From Mageeibacillus sp. UBA5436 (GTDB lineage Bacteria; Bacillota; Clostridia; Saccharofermentanales; DTU023): a stretch of 31,436 nt of DNA. The stretch is from positions 1 to 31,436 of the forward strand of contig DIRM01000037.1 in assembly GCA_002427545.1 (NCBI GenBank), in the 5' to 3' direction. Of this stretch, positions 16,643-24,523 are shown piece by piece (the first letter of the stretch is position 1; the number at the start of each line of letters is the position of its first letter). The notes beneath the pieces are model-generated. The model searched no databases. It was not told where the DNA came from and was given only the letters and a program-made list of their open reading frames with translations. The translations under genes were made by a program, and so were the position numbers.

Positions 16643-17635
16643 ATGAAAAAATTTATTAATGATGTTGAACAAGTTGAAAATGAAATGGTCGAAGGTCTCG
16701 TAAAAGCATATCCAAAATATTTAAGAAAATTAGATGATAGTCATGTCCTCGTTCGTAAAGAAGCGAAGAAAAATAAAGTAGCTTTAGTCAGTGGTGGTGG
16801 CAGTGGCCATGAACCAGCACATGCTGGTTTTGTCGGTTATGGCATGCTCGATGCGGCTGTTCCAGGTGCTGTTTTTACTTCACCAACCCCAGATGCAGTT
16901 TATGATGCTATCAAAGAAGTTGCAACAGATGAAGGTGTTTTATTAATTATTAAAAACTATACTGGCGATGTTATGAACTTTGAAATGGCTGGTGAAATGG
17001 CCGAAGGTGAAGGCATAAGAGTTGCTCAAGTTATTACACAAGACGATGTCGCTGTCGAAGATAGTACATGGACAGTTGGCCGTCGTGGTATCGCAGGAAC
17101 TATTTTTGTTCACAAAATAGCAGGTGCTAAAGCAGAGACAGGTGCATCACTTGAAGAAGTACAAAAAACAGCTCAAAAAGTTTGTGATAATGTGCGCTCA
17201 ATGGGTGTAGCGATTGCTCCATGTACCGTTCCTGCCAATGGTAAACCAGGATTTGAATTAGCTGAAGATGAGATGGAAATTGGAATTGGTATTCATGGTG
17301 AGCCAGGCACACATCGTGAAAAAGTGGCTCCTGTTAATGAAATTGTCGATCATTTGCTCGAAAAGATCATGGCAGATTTAGACTATTCTGGTAGTGAAGT
17401 AGCAGTTATGATTAATAGCTCTGGCGCCACCCCATTAATGGAACTTTATATTATTATGAATCATGTTGCCGATGTTCTAGCAGAAAAAAATGTCAAGATT
17501 TATGATAGCTATGTAGGTGAATATATGACATCTATTGAAATGGCAGGTTTCTCTATTAGCCTTCTTAAATTGGATGATGAAACAAAAGAATTATTATCAG
17601 CAAAAGCTGATACACCCGCACTTAAAGTATTTTAA
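16643..17635 (+). CDS. dhaK: PTS-dependent dihydroxyacetone kinase, DhaK subunit
   Basis: The substrate-binding subunit of the PTS-dependent kinase that converts dihydroxyacetone to dihydroxyacetone phosphate, using DhaL and DhaM. It is cytoplasmic, 330 residues, normal length. Features are SGGGSGHEPAHAGFVG near the N-terminus, GAVFTSPTPDAV, and GIHGEPGTHREK with His218, the residue that binds the substrate carbonyl covalently in the E. coli enzyme. ATG 16643 follows a perfect AGGAGGTT; an in-frame ATG at 16610 lacks a ribosome site and adds sequence foreign to the family. It leads the dhaKLM operon. No glycerol dehydrogenase or Dha transporter gene is adjacent, so the Dha source is not apparent here. 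Confidence 0.95.
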   Translation: MKKFINDVEQVENEMVEGLVKAYPKYLRKLDDSHVLVRKEAKKNKVALVSGGGSGHEPAHAGFVGYGMLDAAVPGAVFTSPTPDAVYDAIKEVATDEGVLLIIKNYTGDVMNFEMAGEMAEGEGIRVAQVITQDDVAVEDSTWTVGRRGIAGTIFVHKIAGAKAETGASLEEVQKTAQKVCDNVRSMGVAIAPCTVPANGKPGFELAEDEMEIGIGIHGEPGTHREKVAPVNEIVDHLLEKIMADLDYSGSEVAVMINSSGATPLMELYIIMNHVADVLAEKNVKIYDSYVGEYMTSIEMAGFSISLLKLDDETKELLSAKADTPALKVF

Positions 17636-17688
17636 TTGAAAAATAAAAAAATATGACAATAACAAATAGCAAGAGTAGGAAAAAATAG

Positions 17689-18321
17689 ATGAGTGTCAAT
17701 ACAGAAACTTTATTAAGCATTATTACTTGTATGCAAAAAAATATTAAAGAAAACCGAGACTATCTTTCTAATCTAGACCGAGAAATTGGTGATGGAGATC
17801 ATGGTATCAATATGGATCGTGGCTTTGATGAAGTCATAAAAAAAATGGATAGCATGCAAAATGCGGATGTAGCAGGTATTCTCAAAACAACAGGAATGAC
17901 TTTAGCATTTAAAGTTGGTGGAGCTTCTGGACCTTTATATGGTACAGCTTTTATGAAAGCAAGTGATGTTGTCAAGGGTAAAAGCGAAATTGCAATTCAA
18001 GATTTGCCAGCTCTTTTAGATGCTGCCATTGGCGGAATTCAATTACGTGGTAAGGCAGTAGCAGGCGAAAAAACAATGCTTGATGCATTGATGCCAGCTC
18101 GAGAAGCGGCAGAAAAAGCAGTAGCCGAAGGTCAAGATGTAAAATCCATAATCGAAATTATGGTAAAAGCAGCAGAAGATGGCGCTGAATACACGAAGAC
18201 TATTAAAGCTACCAAAGGTCGTGCCAGTTATGTAGGCGAAAGAAGCATCGGCCATATGGATCCTGGTGCCGCCTCATCTGTAGTATTATTACGCTCTATA
18301 GCAGAAATTGTATTAGCATAA
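17689..18321 (+). CDS. dhaL: PTS-dependent dihydroxyacetone kinase, DhaL subunit
   Basis: The nucleotide-binding subunit, 210 residues. In this kinase type a permanently bound ADP acts as phosphate carrier: DhaM re-phosphorylates it and DhaL passes the phosphate to Dha on DhaK. The Mg-ADP site LDREIGDGDHG provides Asp30, Asp35 and Asp37, the same positions as in E. coli DhaL. The phosphate-binding GGASGPLYGTAF and the C-terminal GRASYVGERSIGHMDPGA are intact. It lies 53 nt after dhaK behind an AGGA site and 20 nt before dhaM. All key residues are present. Confidence 0.95.
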   Translation: MSVNTETLLSIITCMQKNIKENRDYLSNLDREIGDGDHGINMDRGFDEVIKKMDSMQNADVAGILKTTGMTLAFKVGGASGPLYGTAFMKASDVVKGKSEIAIQDLPALLDAAIGGIQLRGKAVAGEKTMLDALMPAREAAEKAVAEGQDVKSIIEIMVKAAEDGAEYTKTIKATKGRASYVGERSIGHMDPGAASSVVLLRSIAEIVLA

Positions 18322-18341
18322 TCTTAAAAAGGTATTAAGCA

Positions 18342-18722
18342 ATGATAGGAATTTTATTAGTATCACATGTTCAAGCTTTGGCAGATGGTGTAAAAGAATT
18401 ATCAATGATGATAGCACCAGATGTACCAATTGTTGCTGTTGGTGGTTTGCCAGACGGCACCGCTGGTACTGATGTAGAAAAAATTTATGAAGGACTACAA
18501 GAAGCAGAAAAAGGGGATGGTGTTTTAATATTCATGGATTTAGGTTCAGCTGTTATGAGCACAGAAATGGCTTTGGAAATGGAACCTAATGAATCTCACA
18601 AAATGATGAATTGTCCTATGGTAGAAGGTACAATTGTTGCGGCTTCAGCCATTCAAGCAGGCAGCTCCATGCAAGAAACCATTGACTTAGTCGAATCACA
18701 AAAGAATGTTGATAAATTTTAA
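18342..18722 (+). CDS. dhaM: PTS-dependent dihydroxyacetone kinase phosphotransferase, DhaM
   Basis: The phosphoryl-donor subunit, 126 residues, consisting only of the EIIA-Man-like domain. The phosphorylated His is His9 in LLVSHVQALADG; GGLPDGTAGTDVEKI and LIFMDLGSAVMSTEMAL are family motifs. It lacks the HPr and EI-like domains fused to DhaM in enterobacteria, so it must receive phosphate from general EI and HPr encoded elsewhere. Ribosome site AAGG precedes ATG 18342. It is the last gene of the operon, followed by a small hairpin (18732-18752, TGCTAAT/ATTAGCA) and then a strong terminator. Confidence 0.93.
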   Translation: MIGILLVSHVQALADGVKELSMMIAPDVPIVAVGGLPDGTAGTDVEKIYEGLQEAEKGDGVLIFMDLGSAVMSTEMALEMEPNESHKMMNCPMVEGTIVAASAIQAGSSMQETIDLVESQKNVDKF

Positions 18723-18759
18723 TTAACCTTTTGCTAATGGAATAAATTAGCAGAATAGA

Positions 18760-18808
18760 AATCCCCAGTACTGACTTTCAAAAAAGCTATACTGGGGATT
18801 TTATTTTT
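18760..18808 (+). terminator. dhaKLM terminator
   Basis: AATCCCCAGTA (18760-18770) pairs perfectly with TACTGGGGATT (18790-18800) and runs into TTATTTTT. It cleanly separates dhaKLM from the helicase operon. Confidence 0.9.
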
Positions 18809-18847
18809 AAATAAAAAATGAGATATGGTTTTTATTCATTAGGGATG

Positions 18848-18880
18848 TGGTATAGTGTCAAGGTTGTCTGTAAACAGACA
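18848..18880 (+). promoter_or_regulatory. Helicase operon promoter and leader hairpin
   Basis: TGGTATAGT (18848-18856) is an extended -10 with no clear -35. Transcription starts near 18863, so the hairpin TGTCTGT/ACAGACA (18865-18880) sits at the very 5' end of the mRNA, just upstream of AAGGAG (18884-18889). A 5'-terminal stem often protects mRNA from decay; that role is inferred. Confidence 0.5.
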
Positions 18881-18893
18881 GATAAGGAGATAC

Positions 18894-20210
18894 ATGACAT
18901 TTCAAGAATTAAGAATCATTCCCCCAATACTACAAGAACTTACAAATGAGAAATATGAACAGCCCACTCCAATCCAAGAAGCCGCCATCCCAGCCATATT
19001 AGATGGTCGAGATATTTTAGCTTCGGCACAAACAGGAACGGGTAAAACAGCCGCTTTTGCTGTCCCAACTTTGCAGCTTCTCAATAAAGATATTTCTTAT
19101 CAACAAGATAAAAAAAGACCCATACGCTCTCTGATTCTCACACCGACTCGTGAGCTTGCCTTGCAAATTTATGAGAATTACTGCAGTTATAGTCGAGGCC
19201 TTAAAATTCGTACAGTGGTTATCTTTGGCGGTGTCCCGCAGAAACCACAAGAAAAAGATTTGGCAGGCGATGTTGATATCTTGGTGGCGACACCAGGTCG
19301 TCTTTTAGATCTCATCAAACAAGGGTTCATCAATCTGCGTCAGGTGGAAATTCTTATTCTAGACGAAGCCGATCGTATGCTAGATATGGGATTTATCCAT
19401 GATGTAAAAAAGATTTTAAATTATACACCAGAAAAGAAACAAACACTTTTATTCTCAGCAACAATGCCGCCGCAAGTAGCTGATTTAGCTTCCTCCCTTC
19501 TCATCGATCCGTATCGTATCGAAATCGAACCAGAAACAACTACAGTCGAAGCCATTGAGCAAAGTCTGTATTTTGTGGATAAAGCTAATAAACGAAAACT
19601 TCTTCGAGACCTTCTTCAAACCCTTGATATAGAATCGGCTCTCGTTTTTACGCGAACGAAACATGGTGCTGACCGTATCGTTAAAGAACTTGATCGCAAA
19701 GGTATCAAAGCCATTGCTATTCACGGCAATAAATCACAAAATGCACGTGTTCGGGCATTAAATGCTTTTAAAAAACGCCAAGTGCGTGTGCTGGTGGCAA
19801 CAGATATAGCCGCTCGTGGTTTGGATATCGATAATTTGTCACATGTTTTTAATTTTGATCTACCCGAGATCCCCGAATCCTATGTGCATCGCATTGGTCG
19901 TACTGGCCGTGCCGGCAAAACTGGCATTGCAATTGCTTTTTGTGATATCGAAGAGCGAAAACTCCTTCGAGATATTGAAAGATTTATCGGAACAGAAATT
20001 CCTGTCGTAAAAGAACATAACTACCCCGCCGTTTCTGTTATCGCAAAGCCCAAACAAGCCAAAGGTGGCCAAAATAAAACATCGTCTGGTTCGAAAAGTT
20101 ATAATAAGCAGAAAAACCGTGGTGGCTCATACTCTCGTTCGAACAATCAACGCAAATCTGGCTCCAAGCAAAGAGTCAGCGGAAAAAACCGCTCTGCTAA
20201 TTGGAAATAA
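18894..20210 (+). CDS. DEAD-box RNA helicase
   Basis: A 438-residue ATP-dependent RNA helicase of the RhlE/CshA type, which unwinds RNA in ribosome assembly or mRNA turnover. Motifs in order are the Q motif (YEQPTPIQEAAIP), AQTGTGKT, PTRELALQI, TPGRLLD, DEADRMLDMGF, SAT, FTRTKHGADRI, ATDIAARGLDI and HRIGRTGR. The tail after about residue 380 is basic and rich in Gly, Ser, Asn and Lys, typical of an RNA-binding extension. ATG 18894 follows AAGGAG; the GTG at 18855 that extends the frame lies inside the -10 and is not used. It is the first gene of a two-gene unit with the C39-like lipoprotein. The exact subfamily is uncertain. Confidence 0.95.
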   Translation: MTFQELRIIPPILQELTNEKYEQPTPIQEAAIPAILDGRDILASAQTGTGKTAAFAVPTLQLLNKDISYQQDKKRPIRSLILTPTRELALQIYENYCSYSRGLKIRTVVIFGGVPQKPQEKDLAGDVDILVATPGRLLDLIKQGFINLRQVEILILDEADRMLDMGFIHDVKKILNYTPEKKQTLLFSATMPPQVADLASSLLIDPYRIEIEPETTTVEAIEQSLYFVDKANKRKLLRDLLQTLDIESALVFTRTKHGADRIVKELDRKGIKAIAIHGNKSQNARVRALNAFKKRQVRVLVATDIAARGLDIDNLSHVFNFDLPEIPESYVHRIGRTGRAGKTGIAIAFCDIEERKLLRDIERFIGTEIPVVKEHNYPAVSVIAKPKQAKGGQNKTSSGSKSYNKQKNRGGSYSRSNNQRKSGSKQRVSGKNRSANWK

Positions 20211-20212
20211 AA

Positions 20213-21100
20213 ATGAAAAGAGTTCAAAGTTTAGGCCGAAAAAGCTTAGTTATTCTTTTAATTATATTTCTTGTTTTTAGTCTAATAGCCTGTGATGGTT
20301 CGCAGAAAATAGATGAGAATTCTGCAGGTGAGGTGACTTCGACTTTTAGAAATAATAAAAATATTGATACCGAAAGCTTTACTGTTTTAGCCGATTATGA
20401 AGGCATTGAAGAGAGTTTAGATCCAGATATTCAAAAAAGAAATCTGGAAATTATGGCTGAAAAAGATGATAGGGCCAATTTGTTTTTAGATAACTTTGAT
20501 CAGCTATCAATTGGTTTTCGCGCCCTTGTCTGCAACAACCCCATGGCAATGGGTGCTTCAATCGATATTTTTTATGATCAACAAGACTCAGATTGGTGGC
20601 GATTTGGTTCAAGCATACAAACAGAAAGTCCCGTGACCATGTATTTGCAATGGGACAGGCGCTGGGCAAACGAAGCTTATGGAGAAAGCATACTTGCAGT
20701 CAATGGTTGTGCTCCAACTTGTTTAGCCATGATTTTTGATACTTTAAAAATTAGGCCCATTACACCCAAATCCATTATCAAGCATGCCAATCCAGAAGAT
20801 ATTACAGCAGAAGGCACTACATGGGATTTTGTCGACCGCATTGGAAATCAATTTGGCATCTCATCTGAGAGGATTCCCTATGATTATCATGTAATTATCA
20901 ATCAATTAAATGCCGGCAACTATATTTTGGCCAGCGTTGGTCCTGGCGAGTTTACCTTTGGTGGTCACTTTATTGTCATCGCTGATTATGATGAAAACGG
21001 TTTTATTATCAATGATCCCTATTCCTATGAACATTCGATTCGCCATTGGTCATTTGAAGAAATCACACCTGTTTTGGAATTATGGTCATTTGGAAAATAA
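20213..21100 (+). CDS. C39-like papain-fold lipoprotein
   Basis: A 295-residue putative extracellular lipoprotein with a peptidase C39-like (PF13529-type) domain. The signal peptide ends in lipobox LIAC, Cys27. A linker of about 115 residues of unknown function follows. The catalytic domain starts at YLQWDRRWANEAYG; GCAPTCLAM carries the presumed nucleophile Cys, GGHFIVI the His and INDPYS the Asp. All three triad residues are present, so a cysteine peptidase or amidase is plausible, with peptidoglycan peptides or secreted proteins as substrates; the substrate is unknown. ATG 20213 is 2 nt after the helicase stop with only a weak GGA site, suggesting coupled translation. An in-frame TTG at 20201 inside the helicase gene is less likely. 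Confidence 0.8.
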   Translation: MKRVQSLGRKSLVILLIIFLVFSLIACDGSQKIDENSAGEVTSTFRNNKNIDTESFTVLADYEGIEESLDPDIQKRNLEIMAEKDDRANLFLDNFDQLSIGFRALVCNNPMAMGASIDIFYDQQDSDWWRFGSSIQTESPVTMYLQWDRRWANEAYGESILAVNGCAPTCLAMIFDTLKIRPITPKSIIKHANPEDITAEGTTWDFVDRIGNQFGISSERIPYDYHVIINQLNAGNYILASVGPGEFTFGGHFIVIADYDENGFIINDPYSYEHSIRHWSFEEITPVLELWSFGK

Positions 21101-21175
21101 AAATACAATATTCTACAGAAAGAAATTTCAGTTTAAGTTGCAGTTTACAATCTGTTGATTAAGGTAAAATTTTTC

Positions 21176-21204
21176 TTGACATTCACTATTTAAGTCTATA
21201 AAAT
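21176..21204 (+). promoter_or_regulatory. Promoter of T-box/trpXYZ operon
   Basis: TTGACA (21176-21181), a 17-nt spacer and TAAAAT (21199-21204) give a near-consensus sigma-A promoter, with start near 21211, just before T-box stem I. Confidence 0.85.
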
Positions 21205-21210
21205 CGAAAA

Positions 21211-21489
21211 TACAATTTAATATAGCTAAAACCTTTGAGAAAGAGGAGTAAGAATATTTAAACTTTTCACAGAGAGTTCCATATAGCTGAGAATGGAGCA
21301 AAGAGGATATTCTGAATGGACTTTTGAGGGCGAGGAGAAAGATAATTATTTATTGAGTAATACTCGACGGAACCTGACCGTGATCCAGGCATAGTATGAT
21401 AGTACTAAAAGAGCACTGTTTACAGTGAATTTGGGTGGCACCGCAGAAGTTTGACTTTTGTCCCATTGTTTGGACAAGGGTCTTTTTTT
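21211..21489 (+). promoter_or_regulatory. tRNA-Trp T-box riboswitch
   Basis: A T-box leader that reads the charging state of a tRNA. Stem I contains the AGTA motif (21247-21250), a perfect helix AGAATAT/ATATTCT (21251-21257 with 21307-21313), and the specifier loop GAATGGA with codon TGG at 21317-21319. A lower helix AAAG/CTTT closes the loop. The T-box is GGGTGGCACCGC at 21433-21444; its UGGC bulge pairs with an acceptor end having discriminator G, as bacterial tRNA-Trp has. Both readings point to tryptophan. Uncharged tRNA-Trp should stabilise the antiterminator and allow transcription of trpXYZ. Confidence 0.93.
21453..21489 (+). terminator. T-box-controlled terminator
   Basis: GACTTTTGTCC (21453-21463) pairs with GGACAAGGGTC (21472-21482), including G-U pairs, followed by seven T residues. 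It forms when tRNA-Trp is charged. The 43 nt after it hold only the ribosome site of trpX. Confidence 0.9.
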
Positions 21490-21532
21490 ATGCCTTTGTC
21501 AAAAAAAAAAAGGAAAAGTTGAGGAAACGAAA

Positions 21533-22645
21533 ATGAAAAAAGGCAAAAAAATCGTCATCATTAGTTTGGTTCTGAGTATATTAAGCATGAGTTTAATAGC
21601 TTGCCAATCAAGCAGCAAAAGCAAAAATGAAAATCAAAGCATGTCATCAAAACAGCAATCAGAAATAGTAGAAGAAACAACAAAAGAAGCCAAAGCAGAA
21701 GAGTCTTCAAATGCAGAAACTTCAGATCAAGAAATAACCATTGGCATTTTACAATTTGCACAACATAGTTCATTAGATAATTGCCGCGAAGGCTTTTTAC
21801 AAGGATTAGCGGATCAAGGCTTTGTAGAAGGCGAGAATTTAATAATTGATTATCAAAATTCTGGAGCAGATATGGCATTAGCTGCACAAATCGCCGAAAA
21901 CTTTGTTAACAAGAAATACGATATGATTATGGCTATTGCAACACCTGCAGCCATGCATGCATACAATGCAGCACTTGATTCAGATATTCCAGTTGTTTAT
22001 ACAGCGATCAGTGATCCTATCATTTCTGGATTAGCCAATGAAGATGGCAGTTCAGCAGGTAATATTACCGGAACCAGTGATGCTTTACCTGTCGAAGCTC
22101 AGTTGAAAATGATTCGTGAAATTATGCCAGAAGCAAAAACCATTGGAATTATGTATACAACAAGCGAAGCAAATTCAGAATCAACAATTCAAATATACGA
22201 AGAATTAGCACCTAAATATGATTTTGAATTGGAAACAATTGGCATCCAAACATCAGCAGATATTCCTTTAGCAGCAGATAATATTTTAACTAAAGTTGAT
22301 TGTTTGTGTAATCTCACAGATAATACAGTTGTTAATTCATTACCTACTATCATAGATAAAGCCTTTGCTAAAAATATTCCTATTTTTGGTTCTGAAGTCG
22401 AACAAGTTTCCATAGGTTGTTTGGCATCAGAAGGCATTGATTATATTGCACTTGGACAAGAAACTGGTGCGATGGCCAGTTTAGTTTTAAAAGGTGAGGC
22501 AAAAGCCGCTGAGATTCCATTTAGAACGATTGATGAATCTTATTTATACTTAAATACAGAAGCTGCAGAAAAATTGGGTATTGAAATACCAGAAGATATG
22601 TTAAATCGTGCACAAGAAATTTTTGACACGATTTCACATGATTGA
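21533..22645 (+). CDS. trpX: Tryptophan ABC transporter substrate-binding lipoprotein
   Basis: A 370-residue lipoprotein of the TrpX family, here assigned to tryptophan because of the Trp T-box upstream. The lipobox is LIAC with Cys24, followed by a long Ser/Glu/Lys-rich linker to about residue 65. The binding domain opens with ITIGILQFAQHSSLDNCREGF and contains MAIATPAAMHAYNAA, NITGTSDALP and the closing GQETGAMASLVLKGEAK. ATG 21533 follows GAGGAAA; the longer frame opening at 21458 starts inside the terminator and is not a real N-terminus. The shared domain aligns well with the 13505-14524 protein. A stable hairpin follows before trpY. Confidence 0.9.
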   Translation: MKKGKKIVIISLVLSILSMSLIACQSSSKSKNENQSMSSKQQSEIVEETTKEAKAEESSNAETSDQEITIGILQFAQHSSLDNCREGFLQGLADQGFVEGENLIIDYQNSGADMALAAQIAENFVNKKYDMIMAIATPAAMHAYNAALDSDIPVVYTAISDPIISGLANEDGSSAGNITGTSDALPVEAQLKMIREIMPEAKTIGIMYTTSEANSESTIQIYEELAPKYDFELETIGIQTSADIPLAADNILTKVDCLCNLTDNTVVNSLPTIIDKAFAKNIPIFGSEVEQVSIGCLASEGIDYIALGQETGAMASLVLKGEAKAAEIPFRTIDESYLYLNTEAAEKLGIEIPEDMLNRAQEIFDTISHD

Positions 22646-22659
22646 TTTTAATTTAAAGA

Positions 22660-22690
22660 CCTCTTGTCAGAAACAAATACTGACAAGAGG
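22660..22690 (+). repeat. Intercistronic hairpin between trpX and trpY
   Basis: CCTCTTGTCAG (22660-22670) pairs perfectly with CTGACAAGAGG (22680-22690) around a 9-nt loop. No T run follows, so it is probably a 3' stabiliser of trpX mRNA or a processing site rather than a terminator. Confidence 0.7.
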
Positions 22691-22691
22691 C

Positions 22692-22711
22692 AATAACCAG
22701 GAATAACCAGG
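22692..22711 (+). repeat. Tandem 10-bp direct repeat
   Basis: AATAACCAGG occurs twice in immediate succession, between the hairpin and the ribosome site of trpY. It looks like a recent small duplication; no function is evident. Confidence 0.8.
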
Positions 22712-22733
22712 ATAGACGAAGAGGCGTATAATT

Positions 22734-23630
22734 ATGGACATATTAATCGGCATATTGGAACAAGGTTTAATTTATTCCATCATGGTTCTTGGAATATATA
22801 TTACCTATATTATTTTGGATTTCCCGGATTTAACGGTTGATGGTAGCTTTCCATTAGGTGCAGTCGTTTCGGTTACGATTATTAGAGTTGGAGGCTCTCC
22901 CATATTAGGATTAATCGCTGGTTTTTTATCAGGTGCCGTGATTGGTATCATAACGGGAATTATTCATGTCAAACTAGGCGTAAAAGATTTGCTCTCAGGC
23001 ATCATTGTGATGACTGGCCTTTACACAATTAATTTAATGATTGGCGGCAAATCTAATGTCGCCATTTTCGATTCCAAAACAATTTTTAATAATTCTTTTA
23101 TTAATCAATTTTCAAATGTCCTCAAATCTTATTCCGATATTGTTGTGATTTTACCCATTGTTTTGATATGTGCTATTGCTTTAACACAATACTTAAAAAC
23201 AAAAAATGGCCTTTTATTGAGATCAATAGGTGACAATCAAAATTTAGTCAAAATGATGGCCGTGGATCCAGGCAAATTAAAAATTCTAGGACTCGGTATC
23301 GCCAATTCTTTAGTAGCTTTAAGCGGTGCCGTACTGGCACAACAACAACGCTTTTCAGATGTTTCGCAAGGAACAGGCATTATGGTCATGGGTTTGACCA
23401 GTATTATTATAGGCATGCGAATTTTTCAACCTCTGCACAATATGCCTTTTGCTATCAAAGCAATTTTAGGTTCTATTATTTATAAAGCAGTTGTTTCAGC
23501 TTCAATCGCCTTAGGTTTATCAGCAAATAGCTTAAAATTAATTACAGCCGTTATTTTATTAATTGTTTTGGTACTTAGTAAAGATGATGATAAAAAATCA
23601 GCTGAAAAACTCAATATTAATGAATATTAA
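22734..23630 (+). CDS. trpY: Tryptophan ABC transporter permease
   Basis: A 298-residue polytopic permease of the same BPD_transp_2 family as 14641-15576. It has the matching N-terminal signature ILDFPDLTVDGSFPLGA, the central loop LLRSIGDNQNLVKMMAVDPGK and about eight or nine hydrophobic segments. It should pair with TrpZ in the membrane. ATG 22734 follows AAGAGG at 22718-22723. It lies within the T-box-controlled operon between trpX and trpZ. Tryptophan specificity comes from the T-box rather than from residues in this protein. Confidence 0.9.
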   Translation: MDILIGILEQGLIYSIMVLGIYITYIILDFPDLTVDGSFPLGAVVSVTIIRVGGSPILGLIAGFLSGAVIGIITGIIHVKLGVKDLLSGIIVMTGLYTINLMIGGKSNVAIFDSKTIFNNSFINQFSNVLKSYSDIVVILPIVLICAIALTQYLKTKNGLLLRSIGDNQNLVKMMAVDPGKLKILGLGIANSLVALSGAVLAQQQRFSDVSQGTGIMVMGLTSIIIGMRIFQPLHNMPFAIKAILGSIIYKAVVSASIALGLSANSLKLITAVILLIVLVLSKDDDKKSAEKLNINEY

Positions 23631-23658
23631 TCTGATAGAGATTTGAATAGAGGCAGAT

Positions 23659-24462
23659 ATGATCGAATTAAATAATATTTCAAAAACATATAATATTGGT
23701 ACACCCAATCAAGAGAAAATTTTTGAGCATTTCAATTTGGAGATTCCAACCGGTGAATTTTTATCAATCATTGGAAGTAATGGTTCTGGTAAAACAAGTT
23801 TACTTAATTTAATTTGCGGTAGCGTCATTCCTGAATCTGGCAGTATTAAATTAATTGAAGACCGAAAAGATGAGACGGAAATCGTAGATATTACACATTT
23901 TCCGGAACATAAACGCTATGTCAAAATAGGACGTGTTTTACAAGATCCTGCCGCTGGAACTTGTCCGAGCATGACATTACGTGAAAACTTAGCCTTAGCT
24001 GACAATAAAAACAAACCATGGAATTTAGGTTATGCCGTTAATAAGAAAAAAGAAAAAATATATCAAGAAAAACTAAGCTATTTGGGCTTTGGTTTAGAAA
24101 ATAAACTTGATACATTAGTGGGATCTTTTTCTGGCGGTGAAAGACAAGCGATTGCTTTGCTCATGGCTACTTTAACACCGATTGATTATTTAATATTGGA
24201 TGAACATACAGCAGCTTTGGATCCAAAATCTTCTGAATTAATTATGAATTTAACAGAACAAATCATAGAAGAGTTGGATGTCACAGTTATTATGATTACA
24301 CATAATCTGAAATACGCTCTTAAATATGGCAATCGCCTCATTATGATGCATAAAGGGCGAATTTTGCTAGATAAAAAAGGTCAAGCCAAGCAAGAGTTAG
24401 AGCTTGAAAAGCTATTGGATCAATTCTTTGAAATTTCTATTGAAGTGGGAAATACAGTATAA
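23659..24462 (+). CDS. trpZ: Tryptophan ABC transporter ATP-binding protein
   Basis: A 267-residue ABC ATPase. Walker A is GSNGSGKT at 39-46, the signature is FSGGERQAI, Walker B is LILDEH with D-loop AALDPK, and the switch His is in MITHN. As in its paralogue, His follows the Walker B Glu, a mark of this transporter subfamily. An AGAGG site lies 6 nt before ATG 23659. It is the last gene of the T-box operon. No hairpin terminator is obvious after its stop; the purine promoter begins within 6 nt, so read-through into the riboswitch is possible. Confidence 0.92.
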   Translation: MIELNNISKTYNIGTPNQEKIFEHFNLEIPTGEFLSIIGSNGSGKTSLLNLICGSVIPESGSIKLIEDRKDETEIVDITHFPEHKRYVKIGRVLQDPAAGTCPSMTLRENLALADNKNKPWNLGYAVNKKKEKIYQEKLSYLGFGLENKLDTLVGSFSGGERQAIALLMATLTPIDYLILDEHTAALDPKSSELIMNLTEQIIEELDVTVIMITHNLKYALKYGNRLIMMHKGRILLDKKGQAKQELELEKLLDQFFEISIEVGNTV

Positions 24463-24467
24463 AAAAT

Positions 24468-24496
24468 TTCACATTTTGCGATGAATAAAGTATTAT
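24468..24496 (+). promoter_or_regulatory. Purine operon promoter
   Basis: TTCACA (24468-24473), a 17-nt spacer and TATTAT (24491-24496), each one base from consensus. It begins 6 nt after the trpZ stop and would start transcription near 24503, just before the riboswitch. Confidence 0.65.
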
Positions 24497-24523
24497 ACAA
24501 GTGTATTGCTGAAAATTAAATAT

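Noticed and set aside
16465..16659. 64-codon ORF overlapping the dhaK leader
   Set aside because: No ribosome site; it spans the likely promoter and runs into dhaK in another frame.
18855..18893. Longer N-terminus for the DEAD-box helicase from GTG
   Set aside because: The GTG lies inside the -10 hexamer and lacks a ribosome site; ATG 18894 has AAGGAG.
18894..20210. Helicase as recently transferred because its codons look somewhat richer in G/C
   Set aside because: The impression is by eye only. The gene type is universal and no mobile element flanks it.
21458..21532. Longer N-terminus for trpX
   Set aside because: It would be translated from within the T-box terminator hairpin and destroy the signal peptide position.
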